From Sphingomonas sp. (GTDB lineage Bacteria; Pseudomonadota; Alphaproteobacteria; Sphingomonadales; Sphingomonadaceae), in assembly GCF_029239295.1 (NCBI RefSeq), contig NZ_JAQZBC010000015.1, positions 1 through 64,000 on the forward strand: a stretch of DNA of 64,000 bases, written 5' to 3'. Every line of letters starts with the position of its first letter. Position 1 is the stretch's first letter. Under the pieces are notes generated by a model. The model did not search any database, had not been told where the DNA came from, and saw only the letters and a program-made list of their open reading frames with translations. The translations under genes were made by a program, and so were the position numbers. Below are positions 53,541 to 62,891 of the stretch, in pieces.

Positions 53541-56033
53541 TCAGAAACGCGCCGAGAGCGTAACGCCATAGGTCCGCGGATCGCCCGGCTGGCCGACGAT
53601 CAGACCGGTCGATCCGGACTGGGTGGCGAGCAGTTCGTAATAATCCTGGTCAAAGGCGTTCCGCAGCCAGGCGAACAGGTTCAGCCCGTCATCGGTCTTG
53701 AACCCCAGACGGAAGTTCGACAGCGAATAGCCGTCGACATAGGTGTAGGCCGAGGGCGAGGGATTGGACGAGAAGCGCGAACGGTAGCTGCCGTCATAGC
53801 CGAGATAGACCTGGCCCTCTCGCCCGCTGATCGTGGTCGGAACGCCATATTCCGCGCCATAGCTGAACGCCCATTTCGACACGCCCGGCAACACCTGCCC
53901 CGAGATGTCGCAGGATGGTGGGCTTAGTGCGCCCGGCACGCCGGCTGGCCCCGGACGCTGGCTGCCGGTCGCGGTCGCCCCGCCCGCCAGCTCAGGCGGG
54001 CATGGCGCATCGACGAAGCGGACGTATTTGGCATCGGTATAGGCGCCGTTGACGTACAGGTTCAGACCGTCGAGCGGGCGAAACGCGCTGTCGACCTCAA
54101 TCCCGCGCGTGCGCACCTTGCCGGCGTTAGCGAGATAGCCGCGCAACACGCCGACCTGCTGGTTGTTCACCGTCGCCTGATAATCATCGATCTCGGTCCA
54201 GAAGGCGGCAACGTTGACGGTGGCGCGGCGATCCCAGAACTGGGTTTTCAGCCCCAGTTCGAAATGATTGACCGTTTCAGGATCGATCGTCTGAACCGCC
54301 AGGATCGGGTTGTTCGCAGCATCAAGCGGCAGCCCGGACAGGTTGATCCCGCCCGATTTGTAGGTGTGCGCGTAGGTCGCGTAATAATGGATATTGGACG
54401 TGATGTCGTACGACACGGTGATGTCGCCCGAGATGTTCCAATTGTCGAATTCCGGCTGGTAGCTCTGCGGTGACAAGACGCCGCGCTGGTCGTTGGTCAG
54501 CGCTGAACCGCCACTCCCCGTGATGACGGTGGCGACATAGTCGCCCTCCTTCTTGTCGTAATTGACGCGAAGACCGGGCGCGATTTCCAACCGATCGGTC
54601 GGCCGCCACGTCAGCTTGCCGAAGACGGCGGCCGAGGTGTTCTTGAACCCGATTGTGTTGCGCGATGTCAGGCCGTTCAAAACCGCAGGATTGCAAGCGG
54701 CGGTGGTCGGCGTCGCGCAGCCATTGGGGCCGTACGGCGGATTGCCCGGGTTTAGCAGGAAGCGGCTCGCCGCCGGCCCTTGTACCTGAAGCCCCTGCGT
54801 ATCGATCGTCTGGTAGAAGTAGAAGGCGCCAACCGTGTAATCCACCGGCCCTTTGCTGTCCGACGCGTAGCGGATTTCCTGTGTGAACTGGCTCTGCTGC
54901 GACGGGTTGGCGGACACGGTGGTGATCGGCAGGCCGATGAAGTCGCGGTCGTTGGACGGGTTCCAATGCCAGAACCGCCACGCCGTGACCGACGTCAGCG
55001 TACCCGAGCCGAGCGTCCAATTGGTAAGTGCCGACGCCCCGCCCAGCTCCTGCTCGGCGCGCAAATTGGTGTCGACGTCCGTGCGCCGGTCGAACGCGTC
55101 GGTTGAGGGCGGCGCATAGCCGGAGGCGGCGGCGAGCGCTGCATATTGGCGGCTGACCGGCCGCTGCGTGGCACCGACCCGCGCATAATATTGTACGCAG
55201 CAATTAGGGTCCTGCCGATTGTAGTCGGCGAACAGCGTAATATCGAGGTCGGGACTCGCCCGGAACAGCATCTGGCCGCGCAGCCCGACATTGTCCTGGC
55301 TGTTCTGCCATTCGCGTTGCAGCGTGTTGTACACCGTGCCGCGACGGGTGGTGATCGAACCCGAAATGCGCGCGGCGACCACGTCATCGACGATCGGTCC
55401 GGACAGCGAGAACTTGCCCTGGAAGAAATCGTAATTGCCCCCGCTCACCTCCACGCGGGCTTCCGTTTCGAAGCTGGGGCGGCGCGTGGTGATGTTGATC
55501 GCACCCGCCGTCGTGTTCTTGCCGTACAACGTGCCTTGCGGTCCGCGCAGGATCTCAATCCGCTCGGTATCGGTGAAGTCGAACGTCGCCGAGGCGATAC
55601 GGCTGTAATAGACTTGGTCGACATAGATACCGACGCCCTGCTCGATTCCGTCGTTGGTCAGGCCGAAGGGCGCGCCCAGGCCGCGGATGTTGGCAGCCGA
55701 ATTACGCGGGTTGGTGGAATAGAATTGCAGCGTCGGCTGAAGCTGGGTCAGGCGATTGACGTTGTAGGCGCCGGTTTCCGCCAGCGCCTCGCCGCCGATC
55801 ACCGACATCGCAATCGGCACGCTTTGCACCGTTTCTGCGCGTCGCCGCGCGGTGACGACGATGTCGCCGCCGCTCTGCTGCGCCGGCCCCAGCCGCCCCG
55901 GCGATTCGCCATTTGCCTCAGCGGTGGGGGTTTGATCCTGGCCTGAGCCAGGCGCTGCCGGGGCTTGCGGCGCGTCGTTGACGGTGGGAGCGGCAAGCTG
56001 CGCACTCAACAAGATGGCAAGCGTGATCGACAT
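53541..56033 (-). CDS. TonB-dependent receptor
   Basis: An 830-residue outer-membrane receptor. A signal peptide (AILLSAQLAA) precedes a linker and the TonB box GDIVVTARRR. The plug has ETVQSVPIAMSVI, ILRGPQGTLYGKNTTAGAINI and later the barrel ends in TYGVTLSARF with a C-terminal Phe. This group (sphingomonad TBDRs) imports large organic substrates as well as iron complexes. No iron-uptake or Fur-like genes are beside it, so an organic substrate is plausible. It converges with the LysR gene. Confidence 0.93.
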   Translation of the reverse strand: MSITLAILLSAQLAAPTVNDAPQAPAAPGSGQDQTPTAEANGESPGRLGPAQQSGGDIVVTARRRAETVQSVPIAMSVIGGEALAETGAYNVNRLTQLQPTLQFYSTNPRNSAANIRGLGAPFGLTNDGIEQGVGIYVDQVYYSRIASATFDFTDTERIEILRGPQGTLYGKNTTAGAINITTRRPSFETEARVEVSGGNYDFFQGKFSLSGPIVDDVVAARISGSITTRRGTVYNTLQREWQNSQDNVGLRGQMLFRASPDLDITLFADYNRQDPNCCVQYYARVGATQRPVSRQYAALAAASGYAPPSTDAFDRRTDVDTNLRAEQELGGASALTNWTLGSGTLTSVTAWRFWHWNPSNDRDFIGLPITTVSANPSQQSQFTQEIRYASDSKGPVDYTVGAFYFYQTIDTQGLQVQGPAASRFLLNPGNPPYGPNGCATPTTAACNPAVLNGLTSRNTIGFKNTSAAVFGKLTWRPTDRLEIAPGLRVNYDKKEGDYVATVITGSGGSALTNDQRGVLSPQSYQPEFDNWNISGDITVSYDITSNIHYYATYAHTYKSGGINLSGLPLDAANNPILAVQTIDPETVNHFELGLKTQFWDRRATVNVAAFWTEIDDYQATVNNQQVGVLRGYLANAGKVRTRGIEVDSAFRPLDGLNLYVNGAYTDAKYVRFVDAPCPPELAGGATATGSQRPGPAGVPGALSPPSCDISGQVLPGVSKWAFSYGAEYGVPTTISGREGQVYLGYDGSYRSRFSSNPSPSAYTYVDGYSLSNFRLGFKTDDGLNLFAWLRNAFDQDYYELLATQSGSTGLIVGQPGDPRTYGVTLSARF

Positions 56034-56125
56034 CAGAACCGTCCCCTGGATTGGTGGGCTGAAGGTCCATCAACAAACTAGGGATTGCAATACCCGATCA
56101 ACTTAGAGGGGATTTGGCAGGCCCC

Positions 56126-56155
56126 TTGAAAAATATGTTGACCTTACCAGATTTC
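56126..56155 (+). promoter_or_regulatory. Possible RpoH promoter of hsp20
   Basis: CTTG (56126-56129) is followed by 18 bases and CCAGATTTCG (56148-56157). The -35 part fits the RpoH consensus; the -10 part matches only in part. It would give a leader of about 85 bases containing the ROSE-like structure. Confidence 0.35.
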
Positions 56156-56156
56156 G

Positions 56157-56247
56157 TTCGTGCGGCGCCGATACCGGGTCGCACAGACGGGGGCGCGACG
56201 CTGGTCGTGCGCCTCCGCTTTCAACTCGCTCATTGGAGGAATTGAAG
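56157..56247 (+). promoter_or_regulatory. ROSE-type RNA thermometer (candidate)
   Basis: The leader can fold into successive hairpins: GTGCG/CGCAC (56159-56183 region), a strong GGGGGCGC/GCGCCTCC stem, and a last one hiding the ribosome binding site. In the last, TTCAA (56220-56224) pairs with TTGAA (56242-56246), and TCGCT (56226-56230) faces GGAGGA (56235-56240) across CATT. The UYGCU box opposite the Shine-Dalgarno is the defining ROSE feature. Heat melting would free the site. Confidence 0.65.
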
Positions 56248-56715
56248 ATGCGTCTTGACCTTACCCCCTATCGCCGTTCGACCATTGGCTTCGATCGGCT
56301 GTTCGACTTGATTGAAACCAACGCCCGCAATGCGAGCGACAATTATCCGCCGTTCAACCTCGAGCGCGTGGCGGAGGATCGCTATCGGATCACCCTCGCG
56401 GTGGCCGGGTTCACCCGCGACGAGATTGAAATCACGGCACAGCAGAACCTGCTGCTGGTGTCCGGCAAGAAGGACGACAAGGCCACCGGGCCCAACTTCC
56501 TTCACGTCGGCATTGCAACGCGCAGCTTCGAACGCCGGTTCGAACTGGCAGACTTCGTCTTCGTCGAGGACGCTCGGCTGAACGACGGCCTGCTGGTGAT
56601 CGACCTGGTCCGTGAAGTACCCGAGGCGATGAAGCCCAAGAGCATCGCCATCAAGACCGGCCAGAAGCCGACGGTCGTCGAGGACAAGTCCGGCGAGACC
56701 GCGCAGGCCGCGTAA
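56248..56715 (+). CDS. Small heat-shock protein Hsp20
   Basis: A 155-residue alpha-crystallin-type chaperone of the IbpA group. The N-terminus MRLDLTPYRRSTIGFDRLFDL is typical. The alpha-crystallin domain runs from about residue 35 to 125 (YPPFNLERVAEDRYRITLAVAGF, then FERRFELADFV). A C-terminal IAIK element fits the I-x-I anchor. It holds unfolded proteins for DnaK/DnaJ. The start at 56248 has GGAGG eight bases ahead, inside the ROSE-like leader. Confidence 0.93.
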   Translation: MRLDLTPYRRSTIGFDRLFDLIETNARNASDNYPPFNLERVAEDRYRITLAVAGFTRDEIEITAQQNLLLVSGKKDDKATGPNFLHVGIATRSFERRFELADFVFVEDARLNDGLLVIDLVREVPEAMKPKSIAIKTGQKPTVVEDKSGETAQAA

Positions 56716-56825
56716 CCGTTCGGCGCCTCTTTGCTCCCTTTCAAGGCGTCGTGGGGCGTCCGGGCCAATCGGCTCGGGCGCCTTCGCTTTGTCCGGGGAG
56801 CGCCCGGTTCGGTTATCGGCGATGA

Positions 56826-57404
56826 TCAGGCGAGCGGCGCGCCCCAATGCTGCGGCAGCGCCATGGCCAGCGCCGCAACGTGCATCGCCTGAACGATCCC
56901 GCCGACGCGCGCCTGCGTGATCGCGTCAGCGACCGGGATAACAGACAGACGCAAGCGCTCGGTCGGCTCATCCATGGGTTCGGCAAGGCGGCAGACGCCG
57001 GTGGCGAGGACCGCGTGGCAGCGGTTCGATTGCGTCGCCGGGTTGGGCGCGAGCGTTGCGACCAGCCGCCATGTGCCGCCGCCAAAGCCGGTTTCCTCCA
57101 GCAACTCGCGGCGTCCGGCGGCAACCGGATCCGCATCGGTCGGGTCGATCGCGCCGGTCGGCAACTCGCGTGAGATGACGCCCCAGCCGTGGCGGTATTG
57201 ATCGACCAGCAACAGATTGCCGGCGTCGTCCAGCGCGACCACGATCACCCAGTCGGGATATTCGGTGACGAAGAAGGGTGCGATCCGCACCCCCTCCGCC
57301 GTCACGCAATCATCGGCGCGCACTCGCAGCCAGCGGTCATCGACCACCAGCCGCGATGCCTCGACCCGCCATGCCGGCAGGTCGTCGTCGCCCGTGTCAG
57401 ACAA
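56826..57404 (-). CDS. Nudix hydrolase
   Basis: A 192-residue pyrophosphohydrolase, probably of the ADP-ribose/sugar-nucleotide type. The Nudix box core RELLEETGF is intact, but the upstream part ([15 protein letters not shown]) has a one-residue insertion and no Glu at the usual first position. The start is taken as TTG, overlapping the pyrG stop by eight bases; no ATG is available near. This makes it co-translated with pyrG. The substrate is unknown. Confidence 0.83.
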   Translation of the reverse strand: MSDTGDDDLPAWRVEASRLVVDDRWLRVRADDCVTAEGVRIAPFFVTEYPDWVIVVALDDAGNLLLVDQYRHGWGVISRELPTGAIDPTDADPVAAGRRELLEETGFGGGTWRLVATLAPNPATQSNRCHAVLATGVCRLAEPMDEPTERLRLSVIPVADAITQARVGGIVQAMHVAALAMALPQHWGAPLA

Positions 57405-59031
57405 GCCGGCTCTGCTTGACCGCCGCCGCGATGAAGCTGGCGAACAGCGGGTGCGGATCGAACGGCTTGGACTTTAGCTCCGGGTGGAACTGCACGCCCA
57501 CGAACCAGGGATGGTCGGGCCGCTCGACGATCTCGGGCAAGGTGCCATCGGGCGACATGCCGGAAAAAACGAGACCGCCCTTTTCCAGCGGTTCCTTGTA
57601 CGCCGTGTTCACCTCGTAACGGTGGCGGTGGCGCTCATAGATGGTCGTGTCGCCATAGATCGACGCGACAACGCTGTTGCCGGCGAGCCGCGCCTCATAG
57701 GCGCCCAGCCGCATCGTGCCGCCCAGATCGCCTTCCGCCTCACGCTTTTCCAGGCCGTCCCGACCCATCCACTCGGTAATCAGGCCGACCACCGGCTCGG
57801 TCGTCGGTCCGAACTCGGTCGAGGATGCTTCCTTGATCCCGGCCAGATCGCGCGCGCCCTCGACGCACGCCATCTGCATGCCGAAGCAGATGCCGAAGTA
57901 CGGGATCTCACGCTCGCGCGCGAACCGCACGCTGGCGATCTTGCCCTCCGCACCGCGCTCACCAAACGCACCAGGCACCAGGATTGCGTCGCATGGCTCG
58001 AGCTGCGCCGCGATCTCCGCGTCGTCATTCTCGAACAGCTCGGCGTCGATCCAGTTGATGTTGACCTTCACCCGGTTCGCGATCCCGCCATGCACCAGCG
58101 CTTCGTTGAGCGACTTGTACGCATCCTGCAGGCCGACATATTTGCCCACAACGCCAACGGTGACTTCGCCCTCAGGGTTGGTCAGGCGATCGACGATCTC
58201 GGTCCAGCGTGACAGGTCAGGTGCCGAAGACGGCGTGATGCCAAAGGCGCGAAGCACCTCGGTATCCAGTCCCTCGCCGTGATATTGCAGCGGCACGGCA
58301 TAGATGCTCTTGGCATCGAGCGCCGGGATGACCGCGGTTTCCGGCACGTTGCAGAACAGCGCGATCTTGGCGCGTTCCGATGGCGGCAGCGGATGTTCGC
58401 AGCGGCAGACCAGCACGTCGGGCTGAACGCCCAGCGCGGCAAGCTCGCGTACCGAATGCTGCGTCGGCTTGGTCTTCAGTTCGCCCGCAGCGGCGATGTA
58501 GGGCACTAGGGTCACGTGGACGCTGATCGCGTTTCCACGGCCGACTTCGTTCTTCAGCTGACGGATCGCCTCGATGAACGGCAGCGACTCGATGTCGCCG
58601 ACCGTCCCGCCGATTTCGCACAGCACGAAATCCAGGTCGTCGGTCTGGTCCTTGGCGAATGCCTTGATCGCATCGGTGACGTGCGGAATGACCTGGACCG
58701 TGGCACCGAGATAATCGCCGCGACGCTCGCGCGCGATGATCTGCTGATAGATCCGGCCGGAGGTGACGTTGTCGCTCTGACGCGCCGCAACGCCGGTAAA
58801 GCGTTCATAATGGCCCAGATCGAGATCGGTCTCGGCGCCGTCGTCGGTGACGTACACCTCACCGTGCTGGTACGGGCTCATCGTGCCGGGATCGACGTTC
58901 AGATAGGGATCGAACTTCCTGATCCGAACGCGATAGCCGCGCGCCTGAAGCAATGCGGCGAGGCTCGCCGCCATGAGACCTTTGCCGAGCGAGGAAACCA
59001 CGCCGCCGGTGATGAAAATAAACCGCGCCAT
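57397..59031 (-). CDS. pyrG: CTP synthase
   Basis: A 544-residue enzyme making CTP from UTP, ATP and glutamine. The synthetase domain starts [18 protein letters not shown]. The glutaminase domain has [18 protein letters not shown] with the catalytic Cys and the His-x-Glu in [10 protein letters not shown]. The length is that of E. coli PyrG (545). It follows secG on the same strand, the usual alphaproteobacterial order, with the Nudix gene coupled downstream. Confidence 0.98.
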   Translation of the reverse strand: MARFIFITGGVVSSLGKGLMAASLAALLQARGYRVRIRKFDPYLNVDPGTMSPYQHGEVYVTDDGAETDLDLGHYERFTGVAARQSDNVTSGRIYQQIIARERRGDYLGATVQVIPHVTDAIKAFAKDQTDDLDFVLCEIGGTVGDIESLPFIEAIRQLKNEVGRGNAISVHVTLVPYIAAAGELKTKPTQHSVRELAALGVQPDVLVCRCEHPLPPSERAKIALFCNVPETAVIPALDAKSIYAVPLQYHGEGLDTEVLRAFGITPSSAPDLSRWTEIVDRLTNPEGEVTVGVVGKYVGLQDAYKSLNEALVHGGIANRVKVNINWIDAELFENDDAEIAAQLEPCDAILVPGAFGERGAEGKIASVRFAREREIPYFGICFGMQMACVEGARDLAGIKEASSTEFGPTTEPVVGLITEWMGRDGLEKREAEGDLGGTMRLGAYEARLAGNSVVASIYGDTTIYERHRHRYEVNTAYKEPLEKGGLVFSGMSPDGTLPEIVERPDHPWFVGVQFHPELKSKPFDPHPLFASFIAAAVKQSRLV

Positions 59032-59116
59032 GGGGATATCGACTTAGCCTCGAACAAACATGGTGGACAAGCGCCCGCTTTCACGGACGCGATGAATTTC
59101 CGGCGAACCGGGTGGA

Positions 59117-59503
59117 TCAACGGGCGAGCGGAACGCCGTTTTCGGCCGGAGCCGCCTGGTTCGCAGCTGCCGCAGCGGCCGCAGCCTCTGCTGCGGACAG
59201 GCCGGCATCGCCCTGCGGCTGCGGCGCGGTCTGGCTGACCGGCGCGCGACGCTCAAGCGAGGTGTCGACGCTGGTGCCACCGCGGGTCGCCGCCAGAACG
59301 GCCAGCGTGATCGACATGAGCACGAACAGCGCTGCAAGCACCGAAGTAGCGCGCGTCAGGAAGTCCGCCGCACCACGCGCGGACATCAGGCCCGACGGGC
59401 TGCCGCCGGTGGTCAGCCCACCGCCTTCCGATCGCTGCATCAGAATCACCGTCACGAGGGCGGCGGCAATGATCGCCTGAACGACGAGAAGGAAGGTGAA
59501 CAT
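59117..59503 (-). CDS. secG: Preprotein translocase subunit SecG
   Basis: A 128-residue membrane protein of the Sec channel. Two helices (TFLLVVQAIIAAALVTVILM and the FVLMSITLAVLA segment) flank the conserved QRSEGGGLTTGG and ADFLTRAT. The C-terminal extension is Ala-rich (AAEAAAAAAAANQAAPA), as in other sphingomonad SecG proteins. The ATG at 59503 gives the normal N-terminus. Confidence 0.95.
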   Translation of the reverse strand: MFTFLLVVQAIIAAALVTVILMQRSEGGGLTTGGSPSGLMSARGAADFLTRATSVLAALFVLMSITLAVLAATRGGTSVDTSLERRAPVSQTAPQPQGDAGLSAAEAAAAAAAANQAAPAENGVPLAR

Positions 59504-59671
59504 GTCGAATCCGATGTTGTGCCGGCGCTGGCTGGCCGATGCGCGCACATAGGCGCGGCGCGCCGCACGATCAACCGTTGGTCGATTTCGTGACAGTACT
59601 GAAACCAGCCGCGCAGGCAGACGTTATCTTCGCGAACGGCGCGCATGAGCCGCCTGTTATCCGGATGACGC

Positions 59672-60037
59672 ATGGTGGCAGTTTTCGCGAATTCCGAATT
59701 GAGCTCCTGGATGAACACCCTGGTGGATTATGTCCGCTCGGGGGAGCCTGACCTGACGAACCGCCAAATGGCGCTTCTTCTGGTCGTTTATCTGAAACCG
59801 GGTCCGCACACGGTGCGCGGCCTGGCCCGGATCCTCAACGTGTCGAAGCCCGTTGTGACTCGCGCCTTGAACAGACTTGGCGCGCTCGGCTATCTGCGCC
59901 GCCAACGCGACGATAGCGACAAGCGCAACATCTTTGTCGCACGCACATCCGAAGGGGCAGTTTTTCTTGAGGAGTTCGGCCAGTTTCTCGGCGACGGCGA
60001 CCAGCCCGTCCCCAACCGCGCAAGCGCCAGCGCGTAA
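59672..60037 (+). CDS. MarR-family winged-helix regulator
   Basis: A 121-residue regulator with a helix-turn-helix, ARILNVSKPVVTRALNRLGALGYL, and a wing, RRQRDDSDKRNIFVARTSEG. It is shorter than typical MarR (about 140), lacking part of the C-terminal dimer helix. An ATG at 59711 would give 108 residues. The target is unknown. The next gene overlaps its end in another frame, by about 70 bases if the called start is right. Confidence 0.83.
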   Translation: MVAVFANSELSSWMNTLVDYVRSGEPDLTNRQMALLLVVYLKPGPHTVRGLARILNVSKPVVTRALNRLGALGYLRRQRDDSDKRNIFVARTSEGAVFLEEFGQFLGDGDQPVPNRASASA

Positions 60038-60347
60038 ATCGTTCGCGCTGGTTGGACGCTCGCGCACGCTCGATCCGACCCGCTTTGCGGTGCGCAGCGA
60101 CTTGGCCGACGTCCGCCTCGCGGATCAGGTATTCGCCCCTCATTACGCAGCGCCGCAGCCGCGCCGCGTGAAGACGTCCGTCGATCTGCGTACCTCGCGC
60201 GCTGCCGATTCGGCGGTGCTCGCCACCTTGTCCCCCGGCGATGCCTTCGAATTGCTCGACGTTACCGGTGAGACCGCGTGGGGCATCGCCCCTTCGACCG
60301 GCTTCGTCGGATATGTCCCGGCATCGACGCTCGAGGAGCAGCCATGA
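59967..60347 (+). CDS. SH3-like domain protein, start uncertain
   Basis: About 126 residues if the TTG at 59967 is used (GAAGGGG nine bases ahead). The conserved part is FALVGRSRTLDPTRFAVRSDLADVRLADQVFAPHY, then an SH3-like segment with WGIAPSTGFVGYVP. This pattern is common in sphingomonad SH3-like proteins of unknown role, often beside M24/NlpC peptidases. No ATG start exists, and the frame overlaps the MarR gene. Its stop overlaps the argC start. Confidence 0.65.
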   Translation: MRSSASFSATATSPSPTAQAPARKSFALVGRSRTLDPTRFAVRSDLADVRLADQVFAPHYAAPQPRRVKTSVDLRTSRAADSAVLATLSPGDAFELLDVTGETAWGIAPSTGFVGYVPASTLEEQP

Positions 60348-61258
60348 CTGCAACCGTTTTCATCGACGGCGCCGTCGGTACCACCGGGCTGGAGATTCGG
60401 GAGCGTCTCGAAGGCCGGAGCGACATCGCACTCGTCACCTTGAGCGAGGATCGGCGAAAGGACGTGGCGGCACGGCGCGAGGCGATCAACGATGCTGATG
60501 CAGTGATCCTGTGCCTGCCGGATGAGGCCGCGAAGGAAGCGGTCACGCTGGTCGAAAATCCGCACGTTCGCGTGATCGACGCGTCGAGCGCCCACCGCGT
60601 GGCCGATGGCTGGACCTATGGCTTCCCCGAACTGGGCTTCGACGTGGCGGACGCGACCCGCGTGTCCAATCCGGGCTGCTATCCCACCGGCTTTCTCGCG
60701 CTGGTCGCGCCGCTGATGCGCGCTGGCCTGATCCGGCCGGACGCTGGCCTCGTGGTGCATGGCACCTCGGGCTATTCGGGCGGCGGCAAGTCGATGATCG
60801 CCGAGTTCGAGGGCGGCAACGGATCGGCACACCGCGCCTATGCGCTACGCCTTGGGCACAAGCATGTGCCGGAGATGACGCGGCACGCGGCGCTGTCGCT
60901 CGCACCAATCTTCCTTCCCTCGGTCGCGAACATCCATCGCGGGATGGTAATCGAAGTGCCGCTTCATGCGGCCCAGCTCGCCCCCGGTACGACCGCGGAG
61001 GCGATCCGCGCCGCGCTGGCCGACACGTTCCGCGATACGCCGCTGGTGCGGGTGTCGGTTGAGGACGTGAACCTGATCCGCATCGAGGATGATGCCGGCA
61101 CTGATCGGATGACGCTGTACGTTTTCGCCGATCCATCGGCGGGACAGTTCAGGCTGATCGCGACGCTCGACAATCTCGGCAAGGGCGCCTCGGGTGCCGC
61201 GGTCCAGAACCTCAACCTGATGATCGGCGCCGATCCGCTGACCGGGCTGGTCTATTAA
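60344..61258 (+). CDS. argC: N-acetyl-gamma-glutamyl-phosphate reductase
   Basis: A 304-residue enzyme in arginine synthesis, reducing N-acetylglutamyl-phosphate to the semialdehyde. It is the shorter argC type: VFIDGAVGTTGLEIRERL at the N-terminus, VSNPGCYPTGFLAL with the catalytic Cys, GTSGYSGGGKSM, and the His in LGHKHVPEM. The ATG at 60344 overlaps the SH3-protein stop (ATGA). zwf follows after 66 bases, with no other arginine gene nearby. Confidence 0.93.
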   Translation: MTATVFIDGAVGTTGLEIRERLEGRSDIALVTLSEDRRKDVAARREAINDADAVILCLPDEAAKEAVTLVENPHVRVIDASSAHRVADGWTYGFPELGFDVADATRVSNPGCYPTGFLALVAPLMRAGLIRPDAGLVVHGTSGYSGGGKSMIAEFEGGNGSAHRAYALRLGHKHVPEMTRHAALSLAPIFLPSVANIHRGMVIEVPLHAAQLAPGTTAEAIRAALADTFRDTPLVRVSVEDVNLIRIEDDAGTDRMTLYVFADPSAGQFRLIATLDNLGKGASGAAVQNLNLMIGADPLTGLVY

Positions 61259-61324
61259 ATCGCGACCGGCATAAGGGGTCGTGCGTTCCACTGCGAACGC
61301 CGACAGCCAACAGGAGAAGCACGC

Positions 61325-62788
61325 ATGCAGCGCAACCCGGTCGGGAAGCTATTGTTGTTTGGCGCGACGGGCGATCTGTCCCAGCGCATGCTGCTGCCGT
61401 CGCTGTACGGCTTGCACGCCGACAAGCTGCTGCCGGACGGGCTGACGATCACCGGCACTGCGCGCTCCGACCATGACGACAAGAGCTTCCGCGACTTTGC
61501 CCGCAAGGCGCTGGACGAGTTCCTGGCGAAGGATCGCTGCGACGCCGACACGATCGAAACCTTCGTCGCCCGGCTGCAATACCAACCGCTCGATGCCACC
61601 GACACCAAACATTATGGCGCGTTGGCGAAGAAGGTTGGCGACGTGTCCGGCGGGCTCGCGATTTTCCTCTCAACGGCACCCTCGCTGTTCGAACAGGTGA
61701 TCCGCGGCCTCGAGGGCGCGGGGCTCGCCGGTGAGACGGTGCGCATCGGGCTGGAAAAGCCGCTCGGCTATGATCTGGCGTCCAGCCGCGAGATCAACGA
61801 CACCGTCGCCACCGCCTTTCCCGAGGAGCGGATTTTCCGCATCGACCATTATCTCGGCAAGGAAACCGTCCAGAACATCATGGCGCTCCGCTTCGGCAAT
61901 TCGTTCTTCGAGCCGGTGTGGAACGCACAGGGAATCGACAACGTCCAGATCACGGTCAGCGAAACCGTCGGGCTGGAGGATCGCGCCAGCTATTATGACG
62001 GCGCCGGCGCGCTGCGCGACATGGTGGCGAACCACATCCTGCAGCTTGTCGCGCTAATCGCGATGGAGCCGCCGGCGCGCTACGACGTCACTGAGATCCG
62101 CGACGAAAAGGCCAAGGTATTCCGCTCGCTGCGCCAACTGAAGCCGGAGGATGTTCCGCACAACAGCGTAATCGGCCAATATCTCGGCGGCGCGGTGAAT
62201 GGCGAAATCGTCAAGGGCTATGACGATGAACTTGGCCGCGATTCCAACACCGAGACGTTCGTGGCGCTGAAGGCCCATGTCGACAATTGGCGCTGGCAGG
62301 GCGTGCCGTTCTACCTGCGCACCGGCAAGAGGATGCCGACGCGGCGTAGCGAAATCGCTATCCAGTTCAAGCCGGTGCCGCATTCGATGTTCGCGGGCCG
62401 CGGCGGCCTGCTTCAGCCCAATATGCTGATCATCCGCTTGCAGCCGGAGGAATATATCCAGCTGCTCGTCATGGCGAAGGAGCCAGGGCTGGATCGCGAC
62501 GGTATTCGCCTGCGCGAAGTGCCGCTGAACCTCAGCCTCGACGCCGAATTCGCCGGCAAGCGCCGCCGCATCGCCTATGAACGGCTGCTGCTCGACCTGA
62601 TCGAGGGTGACCAGACGCTGTTCGTCCGCCGCGACGAGGTGGAGGCACAATGGACCTGGATCGATGCCATCCGCGAAGGCTGGAAGGCGAATGACATGAA
62701 GCCGAAGCATTATGCCGCCGGCACCTGGGGGCCCGCCGCCTCGATCGCGCTGACCGAGCGTGATGGCGTCAGCTGGCAGGACGATTGA
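61325..62788 (+). CDS. zwf: Glucose-6-phosphate 1-dehydrogenase
   Basis: A 487-residue NAD(P)-dependent enzyme oxidising glucose-6-P to the lactone. The nucleotide site is LLLFGATGDLSQRMLLPSL. The active-site RIDHYLGKETVQN carries the catalytic His. RTGKRM and the C-terminal domain are present. The length is near that of E. coli Zwf (491). It is the first step of the Entner-Doudoroff and pentose-phosphate routes and is followed by pgl and edd. Confidence 0.97.
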   Translation: MQRNPVGKLLLFGATGDLSQRMLLPSLYGLHADKLLPDGLTITGTARSDHDDKSFRDFARKALDEFLAKDRCDADTIETFVARLQYQPLDATDTKHYGALAKKVGDVSGGLAIFLSTAPSLFEQVIRGLEGAGLAGETVRIGLEKPLGYDLASSREINDTVATAFPEERIFRIDHYLGKETVQNIMALRFGNSFFEPVWNAQGIDNVQITVSETVGLEDRASYYDGAGALRDMVANHILQLVALIAMEPPARYDVTEIRDEKAKVFRSLRQLKPEDVPHNSVIGQYLGGAVNGEIVKGYDDELGRDSNTETFVALKAHVDNWRWQGVPFYLRTGKRMPTRRSEIAIQFKPVPHSMFAGRGGLLQPNMLIIRLQPEEYIQLLVMAKEPGLDRDGIRLREVPLNLSLDAEFAGKRRRIAYERLLLDLIEGDQTLFVRRDEVEAQWTWIDAIREGWKANDMKPKHYAAGTWGPAASIALTERDGVSWQDD

Positions 62789-62891
62789 CCATCGGGGACC
62801 TTGCGGGGTCCCTCAGCCGTTCGTGTCCCGCATGGTCGGGACGCAATCTTGAAACGATTTCCGGCATTGGCCGGACAATGGAAGTGACATC

